A DNA stretch of 64,000 nt from Muribaculum intestinale (GTDB lineage: Bacteria; Bacteroidota; Bacteroidia; Bacteroidales; Muribaculaceae), in the NCBI RefSeq assembly GCF_002201515.1, contig NZ_CP021421.1, positions 1,736,001 through 1,800,000 on the forward strand, read 5' to 3'. The notes beneath the pieces are model-generated. The model ran no database searches, had not been told where the DNA came from, and saw only the letters and a program-made list of their open reading frames with translations. Shown here in pieces: positions 46,589-55,970 of the stretch; within the stretch, counting starts at the first letter, position 1, and the number at the start of each line of letters is the position of its first letter. A program made the translations under genes and the position numbers.

Positions 46589-47116
46589 TTATTCTTTGTT
46601 GGAGAGAGTTTCAAGGATGCCGTGGAGCTTGGTGCCACCCGAAGTAAGAGCGGATACCACATTCTTGGCCGGAGACTGGAGCAGAGCGACAACATCGGCG
46701 ATGAGTTCGTTCTTGCTCTTGATTGCAGCCAGCGTGTCAAGCTGATCAGCGCCAAGGTAGACGGTTTCCTCTACATAGGCAGCCTTAAGCAAGGGGAGCT
46801 TGGCGTCTTTATCTTTCTTGAGGACATCTTTGATGAGCTTCGCGGGAGCATTGCCAACATTAGAGAACATGATGGATGTAGCTTCCTTGAGAGCGGGGTA
46901 GATTTCAGAATAGTCCTGGTCGAGCGACTCGAGAGCCTTGTGGAGAAGAGTATTCTTGACAACAAGGAGCTTGATGTCGGCCTTGTTGCAGGCACGGCGC
47001 AGGTCAGAAGTCTTTTCTGCGTTGAGACCGGCGGTCTCTACCAGATAGAAGCAGCTGTACTGTTTGATGGTGTCTGCAATCTTTTCTATAATAATTGCTT
47101 TATCTTCCTTCTTCAT
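46589..47116 (-). CDS. rplJ: 50S ribosomal protein L10
   Basis: A 175-residue L10: MKKEDKAIIIEKIADTIKQY, then FYLVETAGLNAEKTSDLRRA and a C-terminal helix that carries L7/L12 dimers on the stalk. It lies 39 bases upstream of rplL and 20 bases downstream of rplA. In many bacteria L10 with L7/L12 represses its own leader RNA; I saw no leader here because the spacing is short. Confidence 0.97.
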   Translation of the reverse strand: MKKEDKAIIIEKIADTIKQYSCFYLVETAGLNAEKTSDLRRACNKADIKLLVVKNTLLHKALESLDQDYSEIYPALKEATSIMFSNVGNAPAKLIKDVLKKDKDAKLPLLKAAYVEETVYLGADQLDTLAAIKSKNELIADVVALLQSPAKNVVSALTSGGTKLHGILETLSNKE

Positions 47117-47136
47117 TGTGAATCGTCTTTAATGGG

Positions 47137-47832
47137 TTAGGCATCCACTGACTTTGAGTCAACCTTGATGCCGGGACTCATGGTGCTTGAAAGATAAATG
47201 CTCTTAATATAGGTGCCTTTAGCGGTAGCGGGCTTGAGCTTGATCAGAGTGTTGATGAACTCGCGTGCATTGTCGCGCATCTGCTCGGGGGTGAAGCTCA
47301 CCTTGCCGATAGACGAGTGTACAATACCATTCTTGTCAACCTTGAAGTCGATCTTACCTTTCTTTACCTCTTCGACAGCTTTGGCAACGTCGTTGGTAAC
47401 GGTGCCGCTCTTGGGGTTCGGCATGAGGCCACGGGGACCGAGGATACGGCCGAGGGCACCGATTTTACCCATGATGGCGGGCTGAGTGATGATTACGTCA
47501 ACATCGGTCCAGCCACCTTTGATTTTGTCGATATACTCGTCAAGACCCACATAGTCGGCACCGGCAGCCTTGGCTGCAGTCTCGGCATCGGGGTTGCAAA
47601 GTACGAGCACGGTAGTCTTCTTACCAGTGCCGTGAGGCAGAGTGACAACGCCGCGTACCATTTGGTTAGCCTTACGGGGATCAACACCCAGACGTACGTC
47701 GATATCAAGCGAGGCGTCAAACTTAGCGTAGTTTGTCTCCTTTACCTTATCGGCGGCTTCGAGGAGTGAATAAGCCTTCCCTGCTTCAATCTTCGCTAAA
47801 GCTAACTTTTGGTTTTTAGTAAGTTTTGCCAT
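47137..47832 (-). CDS. rplA: 50S ribosomal protein L1
   Basis: A 231-residue L1: [60 protein letters not shown] and the closing [20 protein letters not shown]. It binds 23S rRNA at the L1 stalk and often represses the L11 operon. It lies 14 bases after rplK. Confidence 0.98.
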   Translation of the reverse strand: MAKLTKNQKLALAKIEAGKAYSLLEAADKVKETNYAKFDASLDIDVRLGVDPRKANQMVRGVVTLPHGTGKKTTVLVLCNPDAETAAKAAGADYVGLDEYIDKIKGGWTDVDVIITQPAIMGKIGALGRILGPRGLMPNPKSGTVTNDVAKAVEEVKKGKIDFKVDKNGIVHSSIGKVSFTPEQMRDNAREFINTLIKLKPATAKGTYIKSIYLSSTMSPGIKVDSKSVDA

Positions 47833-47846
47833 GTCAATTGAAGTTA

Positions 47847-48290
47847 TTAGTTATTTTCCGGGAATGCTCCCTTTACGGTGATACCCATGCTTCGAGCAGT
47901 GCCGGCGACCATGCGCATTGCGGATTCGACAGTGAAGCAGTTGAGGTCGGGCATTTTGTCTTCAGCAATAGCCTTAACCTGCTCCCAGGTGATTTCGGCA
48001 ACCTTCTTACGGTTAGGCTCGGCAGAACCGCTCTTAACCTTGGCAGCCTCGAGGAGCTGGATGGCAACAGGGGGAGTCTTAACTACAAAGTCAAATGACT
48101 TGTCGGTGTAGTATGTAATGACAACCGGAAGAACCTTTCCAGCCTTGTCCTGGGTACGGGCGTTGAATTGCTTGCAAAACTCCATGATGTTGATGCCCTT
48201 AGAACCCAGAGCGGGACCTACTGGCGGTGAAGGATTTGCTGCCCCACCTTTAATCTGCAATTTGATCTGTCCAGCAATTTCTTTAGCCAT
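47847..48290 (-). CDS. rplK: 50S ribosomal protein L11
   Basis: A 147-residue L11: [40 protein letters not shown] and the rRNA-binding C-terminus [19 protein letters not shown]. It forms the GTPase centre and thiostrepton site with 23S rRNA. 68 bases separate it from nusG. Confidence 0.98.
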   Translation of the reverse strand: MAKEIAGQIKLQIKGGAANPSPPVGPALGSKGINIMEFCKQFNARTQDKAGKVLPVVITYYTDKSFDFVVKTPPVAIQLLEAAKVKSGSAEPNRKKVAEITWEQVKAIAEDKMPDLNCFTVESAMRMVAGTARSMGITVKGAFPENN

Positions 48291-48358
48291 TTTTTTACAA
48301 ATTTGATGGTGTTGTATAAACGTGCGCTATATTGACGCAAACAATGCTCGTAACCGCA

Positions 48359-48919
48359 TTATTTGGCCAACTCACGCTCTACCTGCGACGCTTCCAGCTC
48401 AAGTGGTGTACGACGGCCGAAAATCTTTACCTCTACCTTGAGTTTGCGTTTCTCGGAGTCGAGATCGACAATCTCACCGGTAAATCCGGCAAATGGGCCG
48501 ACGGTAACTTTGACATGTTCGCCTACAAGGAAGTCATTGAATCCATCCTCGTTAGCGTCATTAATCTCATCGGCAGCGCCAAGCATACGCATTACTTCCG
48601 ACTGACGGAGCGACTCGGGGGCTGAGCCTTTCGAGCGTCCGCGAAGGAAGTCGATTACGTTGGTGGTGTTGCTGAGCTCATGAATCACTTCTCCGGTAAG
48701 GGTTGCCTCGATGAATACGTAGCCCGAATAGAGGTTGCGCTCTTTTACGACACGCTTTCCATTGCGGGTGGTCACAATCTTCTCGGAGGGAATCAACACC
48801 TGCGATACGTAGTTGCCAAGATTGGTATTCTTGATCTGTGCATCAAGAAGCTCCTTGACTTTAGCTTCTTTTCCTGATATGGCACGAAGCACGTACCATT
48901 CTTTTTTCGATTCAGCCAT
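48359..48919 (-). CDS. nusG: Transcription termination/antitermination protein NusG
   Basis: A 186-residue NusG. The NGN domain begins KEWYVLRAISGKEAKVKELL and the KOW domain contains VGEHVKVTVGPFAGFTGEIV. It links RNA polymerase to Rho or ribosomal S10. It is 20 bases downstream of secE. Confidence 0.97.
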   Translation of the reverse strand: MAESKKEWYVLRAISGKEAKVKELLDAQIKNTNLGNYVSQVLIPSEKIVTTRNGKRVVKERNLYSGYVFIEATLTGEVIHELSNTTNVIDFLRGRSKGSAPESLRQSEVMRMLGAADEINDANEDGFNDFLVGEHVKVTVGPFAGFTGEIVDLDSEKRKLKVEVKIFGRRTPLELEASQVERELAK

Positions 48920-48939
48920 GATTTACTACGCCTGCGGTA

Positions 48940-49134
48940 TTAAAGTCCGTAAATGAAGTGCATGAAATGATCGATGATCTGGTCGAAGATCAAGATAATC
49001 AGTGCGATTATGACGGAAGCTATCAGCACTATGCAACTGCTCTTGATCAGCTGGGTCTTAGTAGGCCAAGAGGTCTTATACCGCAGTTCGGTATAAGACT
49101 CCTGAAGGTCTGTAAGTAGTTTAAAATTCTTCAT
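48940..49134 (-). CDS. secE: Preprotein translocase subunit SecE
   Basis: A 64-residue protein with one C-terminal membrane segment (SSCIVLIASVIIALIILIFD) after an amphipathic ELRYKTSWPTKTQLIKS helix, the minimal SecE form. It stabilises SecY in the inner membrane. It starts 11 bases after the tRNA-Trp CCA. Confidence 0.95.
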   Translation of the reverse strand: MKNFKLLTDLQESYTELRYKTSWPTKTQLIKSSCIVLIASVIIALIILIFDQIIDHFMHFIYGL

Positions 49135-49145
49135 TTCTCAATTTT

Positions 49146-49221
49146 TGGCACGGGACGAGAGACTCGAACTCCCGACACCCGGTTTTGGAGACCGGTGCTC
49201 TACCAACTGAGCTAGTCCCGT
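49146..49221 (-). tRNA. tRNA-Trp(CCA)
   Basis: A 76-base tRNA on the minus strand including an encoded 3' CCA (46-48 end). Acceptor ACGGGAC pairs with GTCCCGT; the anticodon loop CTCCAAA gives CCA. It is the only tRNA in the window with an encoded CCA. Confidence 0.96.
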
Positions 49222-49226
49222 AGGTT

Positions 49227-49258
49227 GCGTATCCGCGTCATCATCGACGCGGATACGC
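49227..49258 (-). terminator. Hairpin between tuf and tRNA-Trp
   Basis: GCGTATCCGCGTC (49227-49239) pairs perfectly with GACGCGGATACGC (49246-49258), loop of six. It has no U run and ends 5 bases before the tRNA-Trp 5' end, so it may be an attenuator or a processing signal. Confidence 0.6.
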
Positions 49259-49279
49259 CGTTATAGTAATGGGGAATGA

Positions 49280-50464
49280 TTATTCAATAATCTCTGTGAT
49301 CTGACCGGAACCTACGGTGCGGCCACCTTCACGGATTGCGAAGCGGAGACCCTTGTCGCAAGCAACGGGGTTGATGAGCTTCACGATGATTTCTACGTGG
49401 TCACCAGGCATTACCATCTCAACACCTTCGGGGAGGGTGATCTCACCGGTCACGTCAAGTGTGCGGATGTAGAACTGGGGACGGTAGTGGTTGTGGAACG
49501 GAGTGTGACGACCGCCCTCTTCTTTCTTCAGGATGTAGACAGAAGCCTTGAATTCGTCGTGAGGCTTAACTACGCCCGGGTGGCAGATAACCATACCACG
49601 CTTGATATCTTTCTTGTCGATACCGCGGAGGAGGAGACCAACGTTGTCGCCGGCTTCGCCCTGATCGAGGAGCTTGCGGAACATCTCAACACCGGTAACA
49701 ACCGACTTGAGGTCAGCGCCAAGACCCATAATCTGAACTTCATCACCAACCTTAACGATACCTGTCTCGATACGACCGGTGGCAACAGTACCACGACCGG
49801 TGATTGAGAATACGTCCTCAACAGGCATAAGGAAGGGTTTGTCGATATCGCGGGGAGGCAGGGGAATCCATTCGTCAACAGCGGCCATGAGTTCCATAAC
49901 CTTCTCTTCCCACTGGGGCTCACCGTTGAGAGCGCCGAGGGCAGAGCCACGGATGATAGGAGTGTTGTCGCCGTCGTAGTCGTAAGACGAAAGAAGGTCG
50001 CGCATTTCCATCTCAACGAGGTCGAACATTTCTTCGTCGTCGACCATGTCGCACTTGTTCAGGAATACAACGATACGGGGAACGTTCACCTGACGGGCGA
50101 GAAGGATGTGCTCGCGGGTCTGGGGCATAGGACCGTCGGTTGCAGCAACCACGATGATAGCACCGTCCATCTGAGCAGCACCGGTAACCATGTTCTTTAC
50201 ATAGTCGGCGTGTCCCGGGCAGTCTACGTGAGCGTAGTGACGGTTGGCAGTCTCATACTCTACGTGAGCGGTGTTGATAGTAATACCGCGCTCCTTTTCC
50301 TCGGGAGCATTGTCGATCTGGTCGAACGACTTAACTTCAGAGAGACCCTTCTTGGCCAGCACGGTAGTGATGGCAGCGGTCAGAGTAGTTTTGCCGTGGT
50401 CAACGTGGCCGATAGTACCGATGTTGACATGCGGTTTGGTTCTTTCGAATTTTTCTTTAGCCAT
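49280..50464 (-). CDS. tuf: Translation elongation factor Tu
   Basis: A 394-residue EF-Tu: [20 protein letters not shown] (P-loop), [17 protein letters not shown] (switch I), [20 protein letters not shown] (G3) and NKCDMVDD (G4). It delivers aminoacyl-tRNA to the ribosome. It follows four tRNA genes, tRNA-Thr(GGT) nearest at 83 bases. Confidence 0.99.
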   Translation of the reverse strand: MAKEKFERTKPHVNIGTIGHVDHGKTTLTAAITTVLAKKGLSEVKSFDQIDNAPEEKERGITINTAHVEYETANRHYAHVDCPGHADYVKNMVTGAAQMDGAIIVVAATDGPMPQTREHILLARQVNVPRIVVFLNKCDMVDDEEMFDLVEMEMRDLLSSYDYDGDNTPIIRGSALGALNGEPQWEEKVMELMAAVDEWIPLPPRDIDKPFLMPVEDVFSITGRGTVATGRIETGIVKVGDEVQIMGLGADLKSVVTGVEMFRKLLDQGEAGDNVGLLLRGIDKKDIKRGMVICHPGVVKPHDEFKASVYILKKEEGGRHTPFHNHYRPQFYIRTLDVTGEITLPEGVEMVMPGDHVEIIVKLINPVACDKGLRFAIREGGRTVGSGQITEIIE

Positions 50465-50547
50465 AACTATTGTTATTTTGATGAGAATATTTTCCTTTTA
50501 ACAAAGCAACCACGAACATGCGTTGCATATCCGAGGCTACAGTAGTG

Positions 50548-50619
<72 letters not shown>

Positions 50620-50642
50620 AACATTTGCATGTGGTTGGATTG

Positions 50643-50715
50643 AGCGGAAGACGAGGCTCAAACTCGCGACCCTCAGCTTGGAAGGCTGATGCTCTATCAA
50701 CTGAGCTACTTCCGC
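50643..50715 (-). tRNA. tRNA-Gly(TCC)
   Basis: A 73-base tRNA on the minus strand. Acceptor GCGGAAG pairs with CTTCCGC, and the anticodon loop CTTCCAA gives TCC. CCA is not encoded. Confidence 0.95.
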
Positions 50716-50724
50716 AAGTAATTG

Positions 50725-50807
50725 TGGGCGAAGATGGATTCGAACCACCGAAGGTATAAACCAGCAGATTTACAGTCTGCCCCATTTGGCCACTCTGGTA
50801 TTCGCCC
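50725..50807 (-). tRNA. tRNA-Tyr(GTA)
   Basis: An 83-base tRNA with a long variable arm on the minus strand. Acceptor GGGCGAA pairs with TTCGCCC, and the anticodon loop CTGTAAA gives GTA. CCA is not encoded. Confidence 0.95.
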
Positions 50808-50845
50808 GATAGGATAAGATTTCGAGATGGCGTCTTGAATTCTTG

Positions 50846-50919
50846 AGCCTCTTGTCGGATTCGAACCAACGACCCCGAGATTACAAATCACGTGCTCTGG
50901 CCAACTGAGCTAAAGAGGC
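50846..50919 (-). tRNA. tRNA-Thr(TGT)
   Basis: A 74-base tRNA on the minus strand, first in the cluster. Acceptor GCCTCTT pairs with AAGAGGC; the anticodon loop TTTGTAA gives TGT. The middle pair of the anticodon stem looks like a T-T mismatch. Confidence 0.93.
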
Positions 50920-50970
50920 ATCTCTTTCTTATCATATCTGTTTGACTGCGCTATGTCGGTCAAGCGGGTG

Positions 50971-51002
50971 CAAAGTTAAGCACCCTTTTTGATATATGCA
51001 AA
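50971..51002 (-). promoter_or_regulatory. Promoter of the tRNA-tuf-secE supercluster (TTTG-N20-TAACTTTG)
   Basis: On the minus strand TTTG (50999-51002) and TAACTTTG (50971-50978) are 20 bases apart, about 50 bases before tRNA-Thr(TGT). It is the only strong promoter I find upstream of the tuf-rpoC genes. The 50920-51212 stretch holds this promoter and a weaker one facing the other way. Confidence 0.75.
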
Positions 51003-51160
51003 TTTTTTTGAGGAAAAATTTCAATGCACTGTCGTTTTTCTTTTTCAAGCGACTGTCGGGCAGTCGGTTGTTGCATCCTTCAAGGCTTTCCTTTCCGGTA
51101 TTGCAGCGCAAATTTACTACTTATTTTTGAATTTCCCATCAATCCAAGCAATATTTTTTG

Positions 51161-51168
51161 TAAGTTTG
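51161..51168 (+). promoter_or_regulatory. Candidate -7 element (TAAGTTTG) for the aminopeptidase
   Basis: TAAGTTTG matches the consensus 45 bases before the ATG at 51213. No TTG lies at the usual distance. Confidence 0.4.
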
Positions 51169-51212
51169 CAAATATTCACATCGTAACCCCTACTCTCCAC
51201 ACTCCTTAAATA

Positions 51213-52997
51213 ATGGATTATCAGATAATAAAGAGCCGTTTGGAGTCATTGAGGACTCTAATGCGCAAGAGCGGAATTTCTGCCGCAGTCATTCCACATG
51301 TCGACCCACATCAGAGCGAATACATGTCGTCGCACTGGCATGTGCGTGAGTTTTTCTCCGGATTCAACGGTTCGGCGGGCACTCTTGTGGTCACTCTCGA
51401 TGGTGCGGCCCTCTGGACCGATTCCAGATATTTTCTCCAGGCGGCCTCCCAGCTTGAGAATACTACTATAGAGCTGATGAAGGATGGCCTACCCTCCACA
51501 CCCACTATCTCGTCGTATATTATTAATGTGCTGCACGCGGGCGATACGGTAGGAGTGGACGGCATGTTGTTTACCAAGCGCTCGCTTGATTCACTCGAAG
51601 GAGAATTTTCAGGAGCTTCAATATCGGTAAACCCCGATTTCCGTCCGGCCGACACATTATGGATCGATCGTCCCCCGCTTCCATCCGATCCTATATATAT
51701 ACTGCCCGAGCAATACGCCGGAGAAATGTCAGGTTGCAAGATTCAGCGTCTGCGCGAGGCTGTCAATGGCTCCGGAGCGGAGGCTATCTATATTACTGAG
51801 CTCGATTCGATAGCATGGCTTCTCAATCTGCGCGGCAGCGATGTCGACTTCAATCCGGTATTTACTTCTACATTATATATAGGGCCTAACTCGGGTGTAT
51901 TGTTTATCGATACTGCGAAAGTGCCCGACGATGTGCGCACATATCTGGCCGGATATAAAATCGATGTGAAGCCGTATGACAGTGCCGCAGCGTACCTATC
52001 CGGGTCTTCACTGCCCGTGCTTGCCAATCCGGCCACTCTTCCGGCCACTCTTGCGCGTACTCCCGGCATCGACTGGATTTATGCTCCATCGCCTGTTCCT
52101 GCCATGAAGGCGGAGAAGAATGATGTGGAGCTGCGCAATCTGCGCCATGCCATGGTGATAGAGGGTGCGTCGATGGTCAATGCCATTTACCACGTTACCG
52201 AACGTCTCAACCGCGGGGAGACTGTCACCGAGCTTGATGTCGTGGACACTCTGAGCCATTGCCGCGCCGCACATGCCAGCTACCGTGGCGACAGCTTCGG
52301 TACGATAGCCGGATATGGTGCCCATGGCGCTATCGTGCATTACGAGCCTACTCCGGAGTCCAACGCCACACTGCGCCCAGAAGGATTGTTGCTCGTCGAC
52401 ACCGGTGCCCAGTATCTCCACGGCACCACAGATATCACACGCACAATCTCGCTTGGAAATCCTACCGATGACGAACGCCACGACTTCACCCTTGTGCTCA
52501 AAGGTCATATCGCGCTTGCCCGGGCAGTATTTCCCGAGGGTACACGTGGCGCGCAGCTCGATGTGCTGGCCCGTCAGTATCTGTGGCAGGAGGGGAAGAC
52601 ATATCTGCACGGCACAGGCCATGGGGTGGGATTCTTCCTCAATGTGCATGAGGGACCGCAGAGCATCCGCCTTCAGGAAAATCCGGTAGCATTGCGCCCC
52701 GGGATGGTGACATCCGACGAGCCGGGCCTTTATCTGTCGGACCGCTATGGCATACGATGCGAGAATCTTGTGCTGACTGTGGGAGCCGGAGATACCGAGC
52801 ATGGCCGTTTCCTGAAATTCGAGGTTCTGTCGCTATTTCCGTTCGACCGGAATTTGCTCGACTTCTCGATTCTTACCGATGACGAAATAATGTGGCTCAA
52901 CGACTACCACCGCAAAGTATGGTCGGAGCTTGCCGACTATCTGCAGGGTGCTCCTCTCAGATGGCTTGAGCAGGCGTGCGCGCCAATCTCGCGATAA
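51213..52997 (+). CDS. Xaa-Pro aminopeptidase (M24B)
   Basis: A 594-residue M24 protein of the longer, creatinase-like three-domain type. The metal ligands read LLVDTGAQYLHGTTDITRT (Asp396, Asp407), TGHGVGFFLNVHEGP (His470), SDEPGLYL (Glu503) and GIRCENLVL (Glu517). The first two domains (GISAAVIPHVDPHQSEYMSS, LWTDSRYFLQAASQLE) match eukaryote-like XPNPEP forms. It removes an N-terminal residue before proline in the cytoplasm, since no signal peptide is seen. Monocistronic. Confidence 0.93.
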   Translation: MDYQIIKSRLESLRTLMRKSGISAAVIPHVDPHQSEYMSSHWHVREFFSGFNGSAGTLVVTLDGAALWTDSRYFLQAASQLENTTIELMKDGLPSTPTISSYIINVLHAGDTVGVDGMLFTKRSLDSLEGEFSGASISVNPDFRPADTLWIDRPPLPSDPIYILPEQYAGEMSGCKIQRLREAVNGSGAEAIYITELDSIAWLLNLRGSDVDFNPVFTSTLYIGPNSGVLFIDTAKVPDDVRTYLAGYKIDVKPYDSAAAYLSGSSLPVLANPATLPATLARTPGIDWIYAPSPVPAMKAEKNDVELRNLRHAMVIEGASMVNAIYHVTERLNRGETVTELDVVDTLSHCRAAHASYRGDSFGTIAGYGAHGAIVHYEPTPESNATLRPEGLLLVDTGAQYLHGTTDITRTISLGNPTDDERHDFTLVLKGHIALARAVFPEGTRGAQLDVLARQYLWQEGKTYLHGTGHGVGFFLNVHEGPQSIRLQENPVALRPGMVTSDEPGLYLSDRYGIRCENLVLTVGAGDTEHGRFLKFEVLSLFPFDRNLLDFSILTDDEIMWLNDYHRKVWSELADYLQGAPLRWLEQACAPISR

Positions 52998-53121
52998 GAG
53001 CATGTTTTAAAAATAAGAGCATATAAAAATGAATTTCAGATAGTAATGAGTTAATTTTTACGGACGATGCTCTAAATAGATATATTCCAAGTAACATATC
53101 CCTTTCTCTTCATATATTAAT

Positions 53122-53667
53122 ATGGCACTTATAAAATCAGTATGCGGATTTACTCCGCAGATAGGCGAGGGCACATTCCTTGCCGACAATGCCGCCATCG
53201 TAGGCGATGTAGTGATGGGACGCGACTGCAGTGTATGGTTCAACGCTGTAATCCGTGGCGATGTCAATGAAATCCGTATCGGCGACCGAGTGAACATACA
53301 GGACGGGTCGGTGCTCCATACCCTCTATCAGAAATCGACTATCGAGATAGGCAACGACGTGTCGATAGGCCACAACGTGACCATTCATGGTGCGAAAATC
53401 CATGATTATGCTCTTATCGGCATGGGCTCGGTGGTGATGGACAATGTAGAGGTAGGTCGTGGCGCTCAGGTTGCCGCCGGAGCGGTAGTCCTGTCGAATA
53501 CAAAAATCGGCGATGGCGAGCTTTGGGCAGGTGTGCCGGCTAAATTCATGAAGATGGTTGATGCCGAGAAGTCGCGCGAAATAAATCAGAAGATAGCCCG
53601 CAATTATCTCGCCTATTCAAAATGGTACGGCGAGAATCCGCCTGAAGGACGCGAGCTTGTATTGTAA
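53122..53667 (+). CDS. Gamma carbonic anhydrase-like hexapeptide protein
   Basis: A 181-residue left-handed beta-helix protein with hexapeptide repeats (IVGDVVMGRDCSVWFNAVIR, NIQDGSVLHTLYQKSTIEIG, VSIGHNVTIHGAKIHDYALI). The metal histidines His-82, His-87 and equivalents appear in HNVTIHG and HTLY. Members of the YrdA/PaaY group are often annotated gamma-CA; activity varies. The C-terminus WAGVPAKFMKMV is usual. A short inverted pair AGAGCAT/ATGCTCT lies in the 124 bases upstream. Confidence 0.88.
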   Translation: MALIKSVCGFTPQIGEGTFLADNAAIVGDVVMGRDCSVWFNAVIRGDVNEIRIGDRVNIQDGSVLHTLYQKSTIEIGNDVSIGHNVTIHGAKIHDYALIGMGSVVMDNVEVGRGAQVAAGAVVLSNTKIGDGELWAGVPAKFMKMVDAEKSREINQKIARNYLAYSKWYGENPPEGRELVL

Positions 53668-53695
53668 TCCATGTTGCTGTCGGTATAATACTGCG

Positions 53696-54421
53696 TCAGT
53701 CAAACAGCTCACCAAGTATCTCCATGGAGCGCAGGCCTGTAAGACGTGCGTAGTGTAGACCGTAGTAGTCAAGCATCACGGAGAGTATGCGGCGGCGCTC
53801 GTTGCGGCTGAGACGAAATGCCTTCAGATTGTCCCAGCGCATGCGGCTCAGCAGCCTTACGGCCTCCGCATCGTCGCCCATGAGGAAATGGCGGTGGAGC
53901 GGAGGAGTGGGACGGAATATCCCCTCAAGCATGTCGAATACCATTCCGGGACGATAGGTACCCATGTCAGGCTCTATGCCTATAAAGCGTCCGAGGCGGT
54001 AGAGGAATGCCAGGTGGAAATTGGCTGCACCCTCAACGGCGGCGTCAAGCGCCGTAATAGAGTCGGCCATGAAGTCGAAGAGAGCCTCGTCGGCCTCACC
54101 CTCGGGCACTACAACGCCGAGAAGTTCGGTCAGGAACATGGCCATCGACATCTTTACCGGATCGGCATGAATGGCAGGCAGAGCAGTCATGGAGCGCATG
54201 TCGCGCACTGTGGCCAGCTGACGGGCTCCACGCAGGTCGGCTATACCCTCAATCATACTCAGCGGCATTGTCAGCGCCCTGCGGCGGGCGGCTTCGCGCC
54301 CGTTGCCTGCGGGCATCATCACTGACAGTCGTCCGCGCTCGCGGCTGTATAGCGACAGTATGTTATTGCGGTCATTGTAGCGCACTGTGCGCAGGCATAT
54401 GGCATGAATCGTAGTCAACAT
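53696..54421 (-). CDS. recO: DNA repair protein RecO
   Basis: A 241-residue RecO. The N-terminal OB-fold is MLTTIHAICLRTVRYNDRNN ILSLYSRERGRLSV, and the helical C-terminus contains FHLAFLYRLGRFIGIEPDMG. It loads RecA at SSB-coated gaps with RecR. A -7 box begins six bases before the start codon, so the message may have almost no leader. Confidence 0.9.
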   Translation of the reverse strand: MLTTIHAICLRTVRYNDRNNILSLYSRERGRLSVMMPAGNGREAARRRALTMPLSMIEGIADLRGARQLATVRDMRSMTALPAIHADPVKMSMAMFLTELLGVVVPEGEADEALFDFMADSITALDAAVEGAANFHLAFLYRLGRFIGIEPDMGTYRPGMVFDMLEGIFRPTPPLHRHFLMGDDAEAVRLLSRMRWDNLKAFRLSRNERRRILSVMLDYYGLHYARLTGLRSMEILGELFD

Positions 54422-54426
54422 ATGTC

Positions 54427-54434
54427 CAAAGTTA
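54427..54434 (-). promoter_or_regulatory. -7 element (TAACTTTG) immediately before recO
   Basis: The minus strand reads TAACTTTG, ending six bases before the recO ATG. With the usual few bases between -7 box and start site, transcription would begin at or next to the ATG. No good -33 TTG is seen. Confidence 0.5.
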
Positions 54435-54484
54435 CGGATTTCAGTCGGGGTTAACGACAGTCGACAGAAAATATCATCAGTCTT

Positions 54485-55867
54485 ATGCTACCAAAAGACT
54501 TTATAAGCCCCTTCCCGGGCCTTGAAGAGGCTCTTTCCGAAGAGCCTGCGGTAAGCGTGCGTGTCAACAGAGCGAAAGGTATCGCAGTTCCGCACGGTGC
54601 AGAGTCGGTGCCATGGTGCCCGTCAGGATTCTGGCTCGGCGACCGGCCGCAGTTTACGTGGGACCCGGCCTTGCACCAGGGTCTCTACTATGTGCAGGAC
54701 GCATCTTCGATGATTACCACGCTTGCGGTAAAGCAGGCTGTGTCACTTTTAGGGCTGACGTCGGGGGTGCTGCTGCTTGACGCGTGTGCAGCCCCCGGCG
54801 GAAAGACAATAGCGGCCATTGACGCGCTTCCTCCGGGGTCGATGGCCGTAGCCAATGAATATGTGCCGGGACGCGCCGCCATACTCGCAGAGAATCTGGC
54901 CAAATGGGGAAGCCCTGCAAAGATGGTCACACGTGGCGATACGGCACGGTTCAGAAGGCTGCCCGGCACATTTGATATCGTTATGGCCGATGTGCCCTGC
55001 TCCGGCGAGGGTATGTTCCGAAAAGATCCTGAGGCTGTACGGCAATGGACTCCGGCTTTGGTCGAGGAGTGTGCCGCGCGCCAGCGTGAGATTGTGGCCA
55101 ACCTGTGGGAGACTCTCCGAGAGGGAGGCATATTCATATACTCGACCTGTACGTTCAACCGCACTGAAAACGAGGATATGCTCGCATGGCTTCTCGCCGA
55201 GTATCCCGACGGAATTCATATATCGCTTGATATCCCCGACGGGTGGGGCCCGGTTACAACCGACGGATGCACACACTTTGTGCCGGGCCGAGTGCGTGGC
55301 GAGGGACTGACTATATTTATGGTATCAAAGGGGGTGCCGGGTTCAGGGATGCGACAGCAGCCGTCGCGACGTGCGTCGTCGGCTGACAGAAACCGCAAGT
55401 CTAAAAAAACTTCTGCTCCTGTGTCCCCCGATTGCTTCCGATGGCTTGACAGCGGCGAGGAGTATGATATCCGTGATGAAAACGGTCGTATAGTGGCTGT
55501 CCCGACATTATGGAGCGCTCAGGTAAAGGAGATGTCGGGTAAACTTGACGTAGTGGGATGCGGCCTCGAACTCGCGACTGTAAAAGGGCGGGATGTCATT
55601 CCGTCGCAGTCGCTGGCCCTGTCGACCGCGTTGAGGAGGGGCGCATTTCCGGAAGTGACGGTTGACTATGCCGCTGCTGTGGCCTATCTGCGCCGTGAGG
55701 CTGTGGCAATGCCCGACGGTACTCCGCGTGGATTCGTTCTGCTCACTTATGGCGGGTATCCTTTGGGATTTGTAAAGAATATCGGAAATCGTGCCAACAA
55801 CCTATATCCCGCCGAATGGCGCATACTTTCCACTCATATCCCGCCAGTGCCACCATCGGTGGTATGA
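54485..55867 (+). CDS. RsmF/NOL1-type rRNA cytosine-C5 methyltransferase
   Basis: A 460-residue methyltransferase. LLLDACAAPGGKTIAAIDAL is the SAM motif, MADVPCSGEGMFRKDPEAVR carries one catalytic cysteine and IFIYSTCTFNRTENEDML the other, as in RsmF/RsmB. The C-terminal third has a FERM/PUA-like domain (DCFRWLDSGEEYDIRDENGR, GYPLGFVKNIGNRANNLYP). It methylates a cytosine in 16S rRNA or tRNA; the exact position is not readable. It is divergent from recO with a 63-base gap. Confidence 0.9.
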   Translation: MLPKDFISPFPGLEEALSEEPAVSVRVNRAKGIAVPHGAESVPWCPSGFWLGDRPQFTWDPALHQGLYYVQDASSMITTLAVKQAVSLLGLTSGVLLLDACAAPGGKTIAAIDALPPGSMAVANEYVPGRAAILAENLAKWGSPAKMVTRGDTARFRRLPGTFDIVMADVPCSGEGMFRKDPEAVRQWTPALVEECAARQREIVANLWETLREGGIFIYSTCTFNRTENEDMLAWLLAEYPDGIHISLDIPDGWGPVTTDGCTHFVPGRVRGEGLTIFMVSKGVPGSGMRQQPSRRASSADRNRKSKKTSAPVSPDCFRWLDSGEEYDIRDENGRIVAVPTLWSAQVKEMSGKLDVVGCGLELATVKGRDVIPSQSLALSTALRRGAFPEVTVDYAAAVAYLRREAVAMPDGTPRGFVLLTYGGYPLGFVKNIGNRANNLYPAEWRILSTHIPPVPPSVV

Positions 55868-55901
55868 TGGACAGAGAGCATATCCTTTAGGATATAAGAA
55901 T

Positions 55902-55946
55902 GCGGCTGTGTCGTGCAAACATCCGACACAGCCGCTCACCTTTTTT
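55902..55946. terminator. Bidirectional terminator between the methyltransferase and NanM genes
   Basis: GCGGCTGTGTCG (55902-55913) pairs perfectly with CGACACAGCCGC (55924-55935), with a 10-base loop and then TCACC and six T on the plus strand. It serves two convergent genes; on the minus strand the trailing sequence is UUCUUAU. Confidence 0.85.
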
Positions 55947-55970
55947 ATGTACCTATTTATTAGACAGTAG

